The notes under the pieces are model-generated. The model had not been told where the DNA came from, made no database searches, and saw nothing but the letters and a program-made list of their open reading frames with translations. A stretch of DNA of 64,000 nt. It comes from Gracilariopsis chorda (lineage: Eukaryota; Rhodophyta; Florideophyceae; Gracilariales; Gracilariaceae). The stretch is taken from NCBI GenBank assembly GCA_003194525.1, contig NBIV01000047.1, positions 1 through 64,000 of the forward strand. The letters are read 5' to 3'. The stretch's first letter is position 1, and every line of letters starts with the position of its first letter. The position numbers and the translations under genes are program-made. Shown here in pieces: positions 22,538 to 33,568 of this stretch.

Positions 22538-24627
22538 TTACGATGCTCCAGTGTGTTGCCTCAAACGTCCTGATGGGGCGTAGACAGCTGGCGCCGTGGA
22601 GACCCTGTCCGGGGACTTTCCCTCTAATTGAGGTGGGATGTCTTCCTCAAGAAGTGTCTCATCCGGAACGACCGGTTTAACCCTGTCGGTGACGCTGGAT
22701 TCTTCCGAGACGCTCGGTATATTACCGCGATTGCGCGGACACTTCAGAACTTCGATCTCCAAAGCTCGGACAACTTTCCCGTTATGAACGGTTCTCAAGG
22801 TCGGGGCTGTAGAGCCAGGGAATTGAGTTGCAAGAGATGAATTCCTGCTTTTCTCTCTTAAGAGGGTCTCTTCACTTTCTAGAGTTGCTGGTTTTCCAAT
22901 GCGTGCGTTGCCCGCTACCAGCGGTGTGGATGGTGCTGAGGAATCCGTTTTGGCGGGAACTTCCATCGATGACGGTTCTGTGACTACACCCTGGTGAGGG
23001 GTGTGCGAAACGTTAACGCTATCCTGACTCAGGAGATTACCCTGGTTCAGGGGTGCAAACAGCCATTTCAGCACTCTCCTGTATCATAGGTGTAACTGCG
23101 TCGTTCCGGAACCCTGTGTGGGAGATTGCGAGGCTTAGTCGCCCTTCCGTGTCTCACGCCTCACATCCCGTTGCGACGGTAGTAAATTCGCATCGTAGCG
23201 ATAGGTCTCCTCACCCTCCTTAGACGGAGCAAAGGTAGCAGCAGTAATATATCCCGCATGGCCTGTGTAAATTTGCACCGAGAGGGCGGTAGTGTTAGGA
23301 GTAGGGAAAGGTCCGTGTGGACCTGGACGATTCGGCCGGGCCCGGGGTTCCGCCACAGTCGATAAATCTGAGAGGCCCCGAGTGGAATGTGCTAGAGTAG
23401 ACAGTCTATTTAGTCTTGGGGTTTCCGGCGTAGCTGAGTCCATAGAGACGGGTTTCCCTGTTTCCAGGACGACCTCAGACAAGAGAGGAGGGGCAGGTAC
23501 AATACGATCGTGGGAAATCCGCTCGTGTGTCTTGCCTATTTCCACTACGACAGTGTCGGAGTTAGCGGATACCTCTTTAAATGGTCCATCCGTCACAGGC
23601 AAAAGCTTATGACGCTTCTCCCGTTCCGGGCTAAAATATTCCTTACGTATAAAAACGTACTTATTAGCCCGTATGTTGTAAGTATTATCGCGTAGACGAG
23701 CGTCAAAGTCCCGCTTGTACGTGGCTTGTGCATGTTCCGTAGACTTCTGCGCTGCGGGGACCAGTTTAGTAAGCCATTGCTTCCATTCCTGGCGGTAGCG
23801 ACCCTTAGATCAGAAAATGTCCAAGACGGCTTGGGATATTCCCCCCACAGGCGGGGGTGAACGAGATAGAACCAACTCGAACGGTGATACTCCGGTAGTC
23901 CGGTGAGCTTGCGTATTATATGCAAATGTTGAAGCATCTGGATACAAGTCCCACCTCTTGTGGTGATCAGCAACTTAGGAAGGGAGACAAGCAAACAAAG
24001 TCTGGTTGAACCATTCGACTTGCCCACTACATTGGGAACGGTAGGTAGTGTTGAACAAGTTGTTCACGTCCAGGAAGCGAAAAACACCCTGGAATAACTT
24101 GGACTCGAACTGCCGTCCTTTATCGGAAAGCACCTCCACAGGAGGACCGTAGACAAAACTCTAGTGCGTTACCAGCGCCTAAGCCACTGTGAAAGCGGAT
24201 ATCTCAAAGAGGGACAGTCCGAAAAAGCTTTTAAAAGTGCTCAGTGATCCCAAGTAAGAATTTTTTGCTTCTCTTTTTACTGAGGGGAGGTCCGAAAATG
24301 TCGATTGCGATAAACTCGAGTGGCACCCTAGCAGGGAATAAAGTCATTTTCTTCGCGTTCCTACGCAGCTTCACCCGTTTCTTCGAGCATTCGGTACAAA
24401 AACCACAGTTGCGCAGCAATCCATCGCCATGGCGGTCCAGTAAAAAGCCCTACGCAGGTTGAGGTAGAGCTTCCTCCCACCTATGTGGCCACTGAGCTTC
24501 GCACAGTGCGAGAGGTGTAACACCCGCCACTGCAGGGATTGAGGTACCATAATCTGTGGGCAAGCATCGACCAACCGAACGAGGTAGCCTTTATCGCTCA
24601 CTTCGAAAGAATGGTCTTCACTACCAT
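22538..24627 (-). pseudogene. Gypsy integrase, broken
   Basis: The zinc-binding part lies near 24371-24601, with an H-H-C-C-like arrangement around VLHLSHCAKLSGH. The catalytic core follows at 24231-24419 (AIDIFGP, the first aspartate), and the distal core with its NTQAHRTTGVSPFEL-type segment lies near 23850-24030. The frame then reaches a C-terminal part with HDRIVPAPP (23135-23602) and a proline/serine/glutamate-rich tail (22538-23074). Several frame changes and stops separate these parts. No chromodomain was recognised here, in contrast to the plus-strand fragment at 30.3-31.3 kb. Confidence 0.8.
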
Positions 24628-26504
24628 TTAAATGGGAACGAATCCTCGTACAGAAGGGATCACCGAATTATTCTCTGATCGATTTCTCCGGTGAAACCGG
24701 TACAAAAATTCCCGGTAAGGGCTTTTCAGGGATCTCGCGGGATGCAAGTAAGTTGTCAAAGTCAGCATTTTTATCCCAGTCTTCTGGCCATTCCTCGAAC
24801 TTCCACTTCGCGTCATCCGGTTCTTCAGCCATGAAGCATGGAATGTTGTCATCCTCATTTGAGAGTGCTTCCCTAGTTGTGGGTAGACGCGAAAAAACGT
24901 CGGTCTGGTTGCTGAGCGCACCCTTCTTATATATGACTGGGAAGTTATATTCCGTAATGCAGAGTCTCCAGCGCATAAGGCGGCCGGAGGAATCGGATAT
25001 GTTCATGAACCACCTCAACGAAGAATGATTTGTCTTTACGGTAAAATGAACTCCCATAAGATGAGGGCGAGGGATGGAAAGCGCTCACACGACGGGGGGA
25101 CACTCTTTCTCCGATAGGAAGTAATTCCGCTCGTGGAAATTGAGCGAGCGTGACCAATAACCAATTGGCCCTCGGTCCCCGTCTGGGGTGCTCTGGAAAG
25201 GAGCAAAACAACCTTAGTAGTCGCTCGAGTCCATGTGCATGGAGTAAAGGAGTCCCAGTTTGGGTAAAGATAAGATAGGTGCTGACGTGACAGCCTCCTT
25301 TAAGGAGTTACACGCTTCCAACTGCTCGGGCTTGAATTGTCCCAATTGTGGGGAATTACCTTTGCATAACAACGCGTTCAAAGGTGCCGCAATATCCAAA
25401 AAGCTCGGTATAAAACGTCGGTAGACGTTGACCAGCCCCAAACAAGAAGCAGAGTTCCGTTTGAGCTCGGGTTTTTTTAGCCTCAAGAAGGGACTTGACT
25501 CGAGCCTTCTCGATAACTAACCGTCCAAGACGGATGATATGTCCCAGAAACTTGACTGTATGAGTGAACAACTCGCACTTTCTCAGCTTAAAGGTAGTTC
25601 CCGCATCGTGGAGCACGGTCAGAACGTCCCTGACATGAGTGAGATGGTCGTCCAAATTATTGCAGAAGATGATAATATCATCCAGGTATACCAGGCAGCT
25701 CCGCCACTTGAGGCGGTTCAATAGAATATCTATTGCACACTGAAAGGTAGTCTGAGCGTTGTTCAAACCAAAAAGCATCCGCTTGAAGCGGTACGAACCT
25801 GCGTGGCAGGTGAACGCGGTTTTATCGCGATCATCCTTTCTAAAAACGACCTGCCAGTAACCACAATTGGCGTCCAAAGCCGTGAACACGGTAACGTCTC
25901 CAAGGGACTGGATGCACTCGTCCATACGAGGGATGGGCTATGTTTCCCTAATATTCACGGCATTGAGGCGGCGATAGTTGACACAGAACCTCCAAGTTCC
26001 GTCGGGCTTTAAATCCAGTACAATTGGGGATGCCCAAGGTGATCGAGCGGGGTCTATCACACCAGCATGAAGCATTTGTTCCACTTGGGACTGCTCCTCT
26101 TCCCGAGCTTTCGGTCCTGCCTTGTAACGGGGTTGTGCCATCGGACATGCACCCGACAACAAATCTATCCGCTGTTCCGTAGCATTAATCTCGCTGATAA
26201 ACCCATCCCACATCGCAGTAAATTTCCGTAGCGTTGCACGGAGTTTGTCGCGGTGTGATTCCGGCAGATGGCCGAGGTCTATACCTTCGAGCGCCTTTAT
26301 GGGTTCCACTCGGTCAGAACTCGCTGTAGTATTGTCCTGTGATGCTGGTGTGGCCGTCAGTTCCGAGTTATTTGGGATTTTCGACGTTAAAACAACGGTT
26401 CCCTCCCCCTCTTTTGACGATAGATCGTCGGTGGTGTGGGTGGATTCCTCAGAAGAGGCAGCGATTCCGAGAACATCGGCGGCCGTCATCTTCGTCGGGA
26501 GCAT
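24628..26504 (-). pseudogene. Gypsy reverse transcriptase and RNase H, broken
   Basis: The N-terminal RT fingers are seen at 25938-26504 (GVIDPARSPWASPIVL, then FCVNYRRLNA). A stop replaces the residue between RET and PIPRMD. The palm follows at 25356-25925, with ALDANCGYWQV, the intact catalytic YLDDIIIF and LGHII. The connection and RNase H lie in shifted frames at 24628-25486, for example FTVKTNHSSLRWF and CITEYNFPVIYKKG. The active-site motif survives, but the polyprotein cannot be translated as one chain. Confidence 0.88.
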
Positions 26505-27230
26505 TCAAAGTGGGTGGGGAGTGATGCTTACAATTACTTGGTTCTTGACCATATACTGCAGGCTTTGGCCAATGTTCGTAACTAGTATCCGGAAAGAAGC
26601 ATCCGGGGTAGCGTGAAAAATTCCTTCCGCCAGTGCAAGCTGGTGTTTCTCGTATAAAGAGGACATAGGTTGAACAACCCGCGGACCGTGTTGACGACAG
26701 TTGACTTGTACCCAGACTTGGGACTCAGGCGTTATAGAAACCGGGGCTGTGACTCGACGTTTGATGGAATCAAAAGACGCCTGCGGTGGTTCCTGCGCAG
26801 CACGTATTGAGACTTGCTTCTGTGAAGCACGTTTCAGCGGGCGACGCACGATCGGAACTGACGATCCGTCGTCGAATTCCAAACGCTTAAGGCAGGGCCT
26901 GATTGCTTCCACAAATCTGTCGCAGTAATCACATCCCAGTATGACTGGAGCGGCTAATGACGGACAAACAATAAAGTCGAGCTTCACCACGCAGCTGCCC
27001 AACCGCACGAATAAGTCGACGGTACCCACCGTTCTTAACAGATTGTTGTTCGCATCTACGACGTCGGGAACCCTGTCGGAACTGATACGAGACCACAACT
27101 GCGGGGGTAGCAATGATTCCAAAATGAATTTGGGGCCTGCAGCTGTGTTCAGGGCTGTTAGAAATCTCACCATAAAATGGGTGTCAACGGCAAGGTGGGC
27201 ATAAACCTTGCAGTTGCACTTGGCCATCAC
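26505..27230 (-). CDS. Gypsy retropepsin-like protease segment
   Basis: A 241-codon open segment. Near the start, VDTHFMVRFL occupies the place of the retropepsin D-T-G loop, with His instead of Gly. VILGCDYCDRF matches the ILGxDF motif near the end of the fold. The replaced glycine would be unusual for an active aspartic protease. A basic linker and a further 100 residues lead into RT. The segment is open but belongs to a dead polyprotein. Confidence 0.65.
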   Translation of the reverse strand: MMAKCNCKVYAHLAVDTHFMVRFLTALNTAAGPKFILESLLPPQLWSRISSDRVPDVVDANNNLLRTVGTVDLFVRLGSCVVKLDFIVCPSLAAPVILGCDYCDRFVEAIRPCLKRLEFDDGSSVPIVRRPLKRASQKQVSIRAAQEPPQASFDSIKRRVTAPVSITPESQVWVQVNCRQHGPRVVQPMSSLYEKHQLALAEGIFHATPDASFRILVTNIGQSLQYMVKNQVIVSITPHPL

Positions 27231-27421
27231 CGAGATTCTGTTCGGAATCCAGGGAGTTTTACTCCTTATTCACGGGCGACGCAGCACAGAAAGGTGTGCA
27301 GAGTCCGCGTTTGCAGTGTCTTCACTTGAAAGGATTTTCAACGGCGAGCGAGGCAGTGAAGCCTTGCTCGTCAACAGCCTCATCTCTGAGGACGCATCCC
27401 CCAAATTGGAGACTTCCTCAG

Positions 27422-29260
27422 TTAGGTTTCCTGGGAGGTTACTGCCGTAGGCGGTGGTCCAGGATCCTCGACCACGAGAGCTTCATTCCGGGGGCCGGGG
27501 TTCTTTTCCGCATAAACGGTATTTGCTTTGGACGTTTGCGCGACTTCCTGATTCGAGTTAATTGAAGCTAACCACGCTCGCAAGATATGTGGCAAGGCAT
27601 GCGAGAAGTCCGTTTTAGCAAGGAGGTACCAAGCCGCCCGGACGGAACGTTTCTCCTCTGGAATGAAAGCCTCGTAATTTGCCACCATCTTGGCCATATC
27701 CTTCAGTGAGCAAAGACACTGAGGGGATGTCTGGTCATGAGTGTATCAAAGGCAGGAATTCAGACCCAACACGGCGACGCGCTCGTTAATATCCCTAGCG
27801 GGTCAAGGTCATCGAAGAATATGGTTCATTGTTCCCCAGCGGTGTATCCATTCCCACAACGGTGTAAGGCCTTGTTAAGGCGCACCGAATAAACGGTTTT
27901 AGTCTCAACTGAGCACTGAATAGTATCTTGCAAAGCGATGATTGCCCCTTTAATGGCGGTATTGGTGGCGTAGGAGCGAAATAAATATTGCACAGCCTCC
28001 AGCGAGCAGGTTACTCTTCCCTCTGAGGCACGAGATGATCCTCTGACAGAGGTGTACTGGTCCTCTGCCACTCCCAGTAGCAAATATGGTCATGCCAAGT
28101 AAGATTGTCCCTCATTCATTCCGAAGATATCGGCTTCCGCTACAAAGCGAGAAAGAAAGTCCAACACCATAATTGGGTGTTCTCCAGAAAAATACTGGTT
28201 ACGCAGTCAAAGTTTCATACGTTTTATGCACACTTTCACCCTCCCCGTGCTACGGGGTGTACGTTCTAAAGAGGAATCGTCGAGCCCGTAGTTATGGTAT
28301 GACAATAGTTTCCGATGCAACGGGTTCGTCGATTTTGGTTCCCCGAGGCCACGGTGTCTTTTCCCCCTACTGCAGGTCCAAACCACACCTTGGGTGGCGG
28401 ATGACCGCTTGGAGCGGCGAGAATGGCCTCGTTTCTCGTCTTCCGAATCAGATTTCAAGGAACTAGAACCATTTGACCCGTCTCCGGATGAATCCAATGA
28501 TGTTCTAGAATCAGAAGCCGAGTGCTCTCGTTTGTGCTTTCGCTTATAGCGGCGCTTCTTTCTTCCACCATGCTGATCTTGGTGTGACACAGCTGGTGCC
28601 GGATCATCTGAAGACGTTTTATCCATGAGGAGAGACTGCTCTAACGTCTCCAGACGGGCACGATCTCAATGGAATCGAGAGTCAGCTCCTCCTATGAAGG
28701 TGGCGGTTTGCCCCAAACTCTCTACAAAAGAGTTAACATCAGACCGCACGATACGGAGATCCTTTGCGACCAGCTTTGTCACGTGGTCCATCACCATCTC
28801 AAGGAGGGTTTGTAATTCTCCTGGAGGACTGTCATGGGTGGTCCACAAAGCGTAAACCTGAGATTCCAGGGAGTTTTCCTGGGGAGTGTAATCGCCCGTC
28901 AGATGGGTTTCAGGTGCGGCAGCGGCCACGGCCGGAGCCGGACGAGCACCATCCACGGTATTCGAGAATGGGGTCGGCGTGGAGTTCCGGGGTTCCTGGA
29001 GTGGGTTTGAAGTCCTAGACGAGGCACCCCCAGCATGGTTGGATTTAGCTCAAGTCGATATCCGAGAAAAGAATCGAACTTCGGAGTTATCTCCATCACT
29101 GTGAGAGTGGCTGCGCGTAATCGCAGGCTCCGCAGGGGAGGGCTTCCTCTACATGAGGGCGAACCGTTACGACGGGAAAATAACGGAACTTCCGGAAAAT
29201 AAACCAAAAAAAAACAAAATCTCGGAAGAGGGAAGCAAACACAAAACTAATTCTAAGTCT
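27422..29260 (-). pseudogene. Gypsy gag-like region, broken
   Basis: Four short frames on the element's coding strand fill the space between the 5' LTR and protease: 28666-28956, 28207-28626 (Lys/Arg- and Ser-rich, with GGRKKRRYKRKHKREH), 27826-28083 and 27422-27697. The position and basic composition fit gag. No zinc knuckle was found. Frame breaks separate all parts. Confidence 0.6.
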
Positions 29261-29280
29261 TCTAGGTCGGAAAACTACTT

Positions 29281-30044
29281 TGCAGTGCAATGCACGGAAG
29301 CGGGAGTGCAACGAGAGACTTTCGGGATGCTTCTTCGTTAGAGATGAGCCCAGCTGTGTAAAGCCCTCCCAGGAGTTGCACGACTATGTTGGGTTGTAAG
29401 GCCGAGGTACGCGTCGCCACTTGCGCAGAGAATTTGACGCAAAGATAGGGTATCCGCAGTAGCAGTGCGTATGGATCGTCGTCCTCTAGAGAGGTGACGT
29501 TTCCACATAAGTGGCACGTGCGAAAACGAGCCCTGAGTAGCGGGAAAGCCACCCTGTAAATGGAAGAATAAGGGGATGCTGATTCACGAGTGTCGTGACG
29601 AAGACTAACGGCATTGCCAGTAGATAAACCTTATACAAGGTGAACACCAAGACAGGTGGAATAACAATCCGAATACTCAGGTCATTTAGATAGGCAAGGG
29701 GGTTAAAAGTTCCGTATGCTACGGGGCTTCCCTCCACGAAGGAGTAAAGAACACACGAAGGAGGTAAGGTCTATAGCCACTTCCCAAGTTGTACCCTGTT
29801 GGGGAACGTTTACTGGTACGACGGCATCTCGTCGGCGCACTAAGTACTAACCATCTCACTATGACAAATAAATAAATATATATATAGCAAAATACTGTCC
29901 AATACAGTGGCACATACTTGTACCACGTGCAGAGTCCGTTGCCACGGTGCATCCGGCCAAGCCGTGCCACAGTATTGTAGATGGGCCGAACAATAAAAAA
30001 ACTAATAACTGCTCAAGAGCCATCCCCAAAGGGCGTGCAATACA
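29281..30044 (-). repeat. Gypsy 5' LTR
   Basis: This 764-bp direct copy of 19696-20468 has slightly diverged ends (TGCAGTGCA to TGCAATACA). The TATATATA stretch near 29878-29886 is shared with the other LTR. Confidence 0.92.
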
Positions 30045-30142
30045 CCACTCCTGGGAGGGCTCTAATCAACTGGGCTCACCTCTAACGAGGAAAGATCCCG
30101 GACATCTTTCGGTGTTCCGTTGCTTCCGGGCATTGCACAACA
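30045..30142 (+). repeat. Inverted fragment of the gypsy LTR tip
   Basis: The reverse complement of these 98 bp matches the first 100 or so bp of the gypsy LTR (core GAGGTGAGCCCAGTTG and GAGCCCTCCCAGGAG). Its outer end keeps a diverged copy of the LTR terminus. It abuts the complete element's 5' LTR directly, in opposite orientation. Confidence 0.85.
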
Positions 30143-30310
30143 CCTTTCGCGACTTCCAATCCAACAAAACAGTACCCAAATTGCCACAAAGACTTCTGCA
30201 GCCACTCCTAATCCCAAAAAGTGATGGGAGGTAGTGACATTTGACTTTCCGAAAGAGCTTTCCGTCTCTTTCTTTGGTTTTGGTGCCATCTTTTTTATCT
30301 TGAACAAACT

Positions 30311-31306
30311 GTGAAAGCATTCGCTTTTTATTCCACTCATAAGTCAGCTACTGCTCAGAAAACCACTCTTCCGCTCGATTCTCATCTCTTTTCCGAACAT
30401 GATGTACTCCACACTCCCGTCTCAAACCAAGTTGTTAGGGTGAAATCACGATTTTGGAAGACTCTCTCACAAGTTTTGAACGTTCGAAGCATCATACCTA
30501 CCACGGATCACTCGGAAACCGATGGAAAGTCGGAGAACCTTATCACCACTTTCTCGACCATGTTAAGATCATCTATCCAACTCGCACCTTCCGACTGGAA
30601 CATGCTACTCCATACCTTGGAATTTGAATACACAGCTCAAGCAATAGCAGTATCTGCCTCTCCTCGTCTAGAGTCACTCTTGGTTATATTTCACACACAC
30701 CCGTCATTCTGACTCTCGAGCAATGCGCCCAGCGTTCTGAATCTACATGACACTGCGTGCAAAAAGTGCCAAGCGTTGGTCTCGGGTTCCAGGGCCCATC
30801 TAGCTAAAGCACACTAAGATCACAAGCATTACGCTGACTTTTCTGGGCGTTATGCATCGTTCAGTCCCGGTCATCTCGTTCTTTTATGCGCAGAAACTCT
30901 TTCTCTAACACGCCGCTGCACCCTTCCCAAAAAGTGGCAATGTATGTTTTTCGGTCTCTTCCGTATTCATGAGCTCCTCGGACTCGTCACATATTGTATA
31001 TAGTTGCCATATACTATGCGCCGTGCTCAAGACGTCTTTCTCGTCGCAAAAATGCGTCTGTGTCATGACGCCAAGAAGGAACCGCTGGACATCATTATTG
31101 AAAACAATGGCGCTGTAAAACAGGAAGTCAGATGTGTTATTTTACCCCAACGATTTATCAGGAGCGGGTACTATCTCGTAAGTTTTGTTGGTGAGTCTAA
31201 AGATAAGGCTACATGGCTATCGTGTATCGATCTTTGCAATTGGCTGACGCTCTTTGCGAGTTTTCTTCTGCTACACATGCTTCCACGAGGACGTAATCAG
31301 CCTTAA
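30311..31306 (+). pseudogene. Chromovirus (Ty3/gypsy) integrase C-terminus with chromodomain, fragment
   Basis: At 30440-30710 a frame matches the distal integrase core: FWKTLSQVL, then DHSETDGKSENLI, where the catalytic glutamate is expected, then DWNMLLHTLEFEY. At 30740-31080 come the GPY/F-like parts HYADFSGRYASFSPGHLVLL and FGLFRIHELLG. At 31110-31250 there is a chromodomain-like segment, YYLVSFVGESKDKATW. The parts are separated by in-frame stops. The element runs on the plus strand, opposite to the complete gypsy beside it, and everything upstream of the distal integrase is missing. Chromodomains steer such elements to particular chromatin; this remnant cannot act. Confidence 0.8.
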
Positions 31307-33568
31307 AAAGTGCCAATGTAACGAGTTAGTAGGCACTACGAGCTAGACCTTCTGTTTACTTTTTGTAAGATATTCTTTTGTGACGTTACAAGCTAGATCT
31401 ATGTCACAGGGCTACCTATCATAGCCACAAGCCCTTCTTGAGAACTAATACAAAAAGACACGAACTGCCCTGATTCCCGTAAAAAGGACCAGGATCAGAC
31501 CGGCAACCCATCGGTTACATGCTAATGCACCCAAGACCTCTCTCTGTATTACAAATGGCGTGACGTACACATGTCGGGGAAATCTCGTTGTCTGATTGCA
31601 ATTTCAATGCCATCCAAAACTGCAATAACCCCATCAAATGTTCTTCAAAGAATCGTTTGGAAGCTTTTTGCACTTCCAAATCTTCAAAGCTAAGAGAGCT
31701 TTGTCAAATAAACTGTAAACAGTGAAGCTGGCAATGACATACGGCAAGAGAAAGTCCAATTATAAGGCACTGTTAAAACAGGGAGCAATACTAAGATCAT
31801 CACACAATGCCTGAGAGCGCTGGCTGCAGTTGTGTTAAGTCTCTATGTGCAGTTTTGGCCTCTTTCAATAAAGAGAGTAGGAGAGCGAATTGGTACTTCG
31901 ACAACCGATACAATCTGTGAAATAGAGCCGCCAAAAATACTTCCAGTATGTCAATTAAATCCAAACTAGGGCCCTAAATGAAATTGTGAAAGACTTGTAC
32001 GTTCTGGAATGTTGCAGAAGAAATGGTGCGGAAACTGTGAGGCCCAAGTTACGAATCTATGCTATGCCGTAGTTTTTAAGTCTTGATTTGCATTTAAAAC
32101 ACAATTTCAAGAGCTCCAAAGCGTATCCTGCTTGGTATTCGGGCATGGCTGTATGCATAAGGCTGTAATGTGACGGGTGTGGAGATGTACCTTGTAGTCA
32201 TGCATGTTGCCTTTGTCATGTTTTACAGAGCAGAGAAGCTCGTCGCACTTCTCTCGAAAACCCCGGCTTCCCTAGCCACGCTTTGAATGCACCTTGGGCG
32301 GTCTGGTTTGCAACTCGAAACTTTCGGAGCCTTCTCGTTGCAAGTGCCTTTCCCCACGCTGGCTTTTTGTTCGTTTACGAAATTGAATTCCATCTCCCTT
32401 AATACAATCGTTTTTGGCTCCGGCAGACGCGCGATCGTAATCAAACTGATCACCAAGGTTTCAAATTGGGCTCGCATTTTCTCTCTCCTGGCGCCGCCTC
32501 TCTCATACCACTTTTTTGTGCAATCTTAGACGCATCTGTACGCTGAGCAGACGTTGGCTGGCGCCTCTGGCGTACGTACCCTCCCTATCCGAACTGCCCA
32601 CCTCGAAAGCACTGTAAGAACGCTCTCGAGTTTGGCATGCGTTTCCACCACCCTCTATTTGACAGCTTCTACCATACTGCCACTGGAATTGCGCTGTGTT
32701 TGGCACCAAAGAACCTATCATTAACCCATGGCTTCGGCTTTTGGCCTTCCTCTCTCTATTGTGGACACCAGAATCCACCTCGGGCCTTCCCCTCACGTGA
32801 ACACAGGCTTGCGCCAATGAACCCCCCACCCGCCGCTTCCAACGCGGGCCCTTCAGCAGCTCTTACTATCCGCGGCTTCACCAGTAACACCATTAGCCTA
32901 CCACAGAACCGTACTTTCAGTGCACAACTCTTTTACGTCCTGAACACAAGGCCTCGTCCGTCATTACCGCACCAGGCATTTTGACTGTAAGGCAGGAAAC
33001 TAAGTCTCGAGTAGGGCCTGCGCAGCCCTTACCAGTATGTGGAAGTTGGCCACTGGTCTCTCAAAGAAGTCTTCAAGCTGATTACCGTAAGGGAATGGAA
33101 AGGGGACTTGAACTAATCCAGTGGCGAGTAAGCGCGTTAGACAACCTACTCAGCTGATATGGCTGGAAACCGTCGGTGACAGGGTGTCTCATTCTTAAGT
33201 CCGGACCCCAACGACAGATCAGCGAGTGAATCAGAGCTCGTTTGGCGAGCAAGTAACAGAAAGGGATCAGAGAAGGTAAGCTGGTGAAAACATATCCTGC
33301 TGTTAGTAACTTCTCTTGACAATCCCGTACGTTACACGCACTCTCGTTCTGTATTGCGCAGAGCTTGGCCAGTCTGTTGAAATCGCATCCCACCAAGAGC
33401 GTCTTACTCGGAGCCAGTGGTGTGAATTTTAGGGGGTCTGGGATAGCATGTCCTGCCAGTGACCCCGAAGGTCCAAGAAGGAAAAGAAGGATCCCTCCCC
33501 CGGTAGGACACGTGTGAAGAAATTTTATCTGCCACCTTCTCTATGTCTCACGTAGAGTTTGCTCCGCG
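31307..33568. other. Interval without recognised genes
   Basis: Short overlapping frames on both strands (32223-32477 minus, 32503-32829 minus, 32637-32984 plus, 33082-33396 minus) show no recognisable domain. The right end may contain the 5' LTR or leader of the decayed copia, but no partner LTR was identified. Confidence 0.3.

Larger units (their letters stand above)
19696..30044 (-). mobile_element. Ty3/gypsy LTR retrotransposon, complete but decayed
   Basis: This 10.35-kb element is bounded by two direct LTRs (19696-20468 and 29281-30044). Reading on the minus strand it carries, in order, a 5' LTR, gag-like frames, retropepsin, RT, RNase H, zinc-binding and core integrase, about 2 kb of extra sequence, a polypurine tract, and the 3' LTR. 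RT before integrase is the gypsy gene order. All coding parts are broken by stops and shifts, and the LTRs differ at many positions, so the insertion is old. The 5-bp flanks (CAAAA on the left, CCACT on the right) do not match, so the target-site duplication is lost; an inverted LTR tip abuts the right end. Confidence 0.9.
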
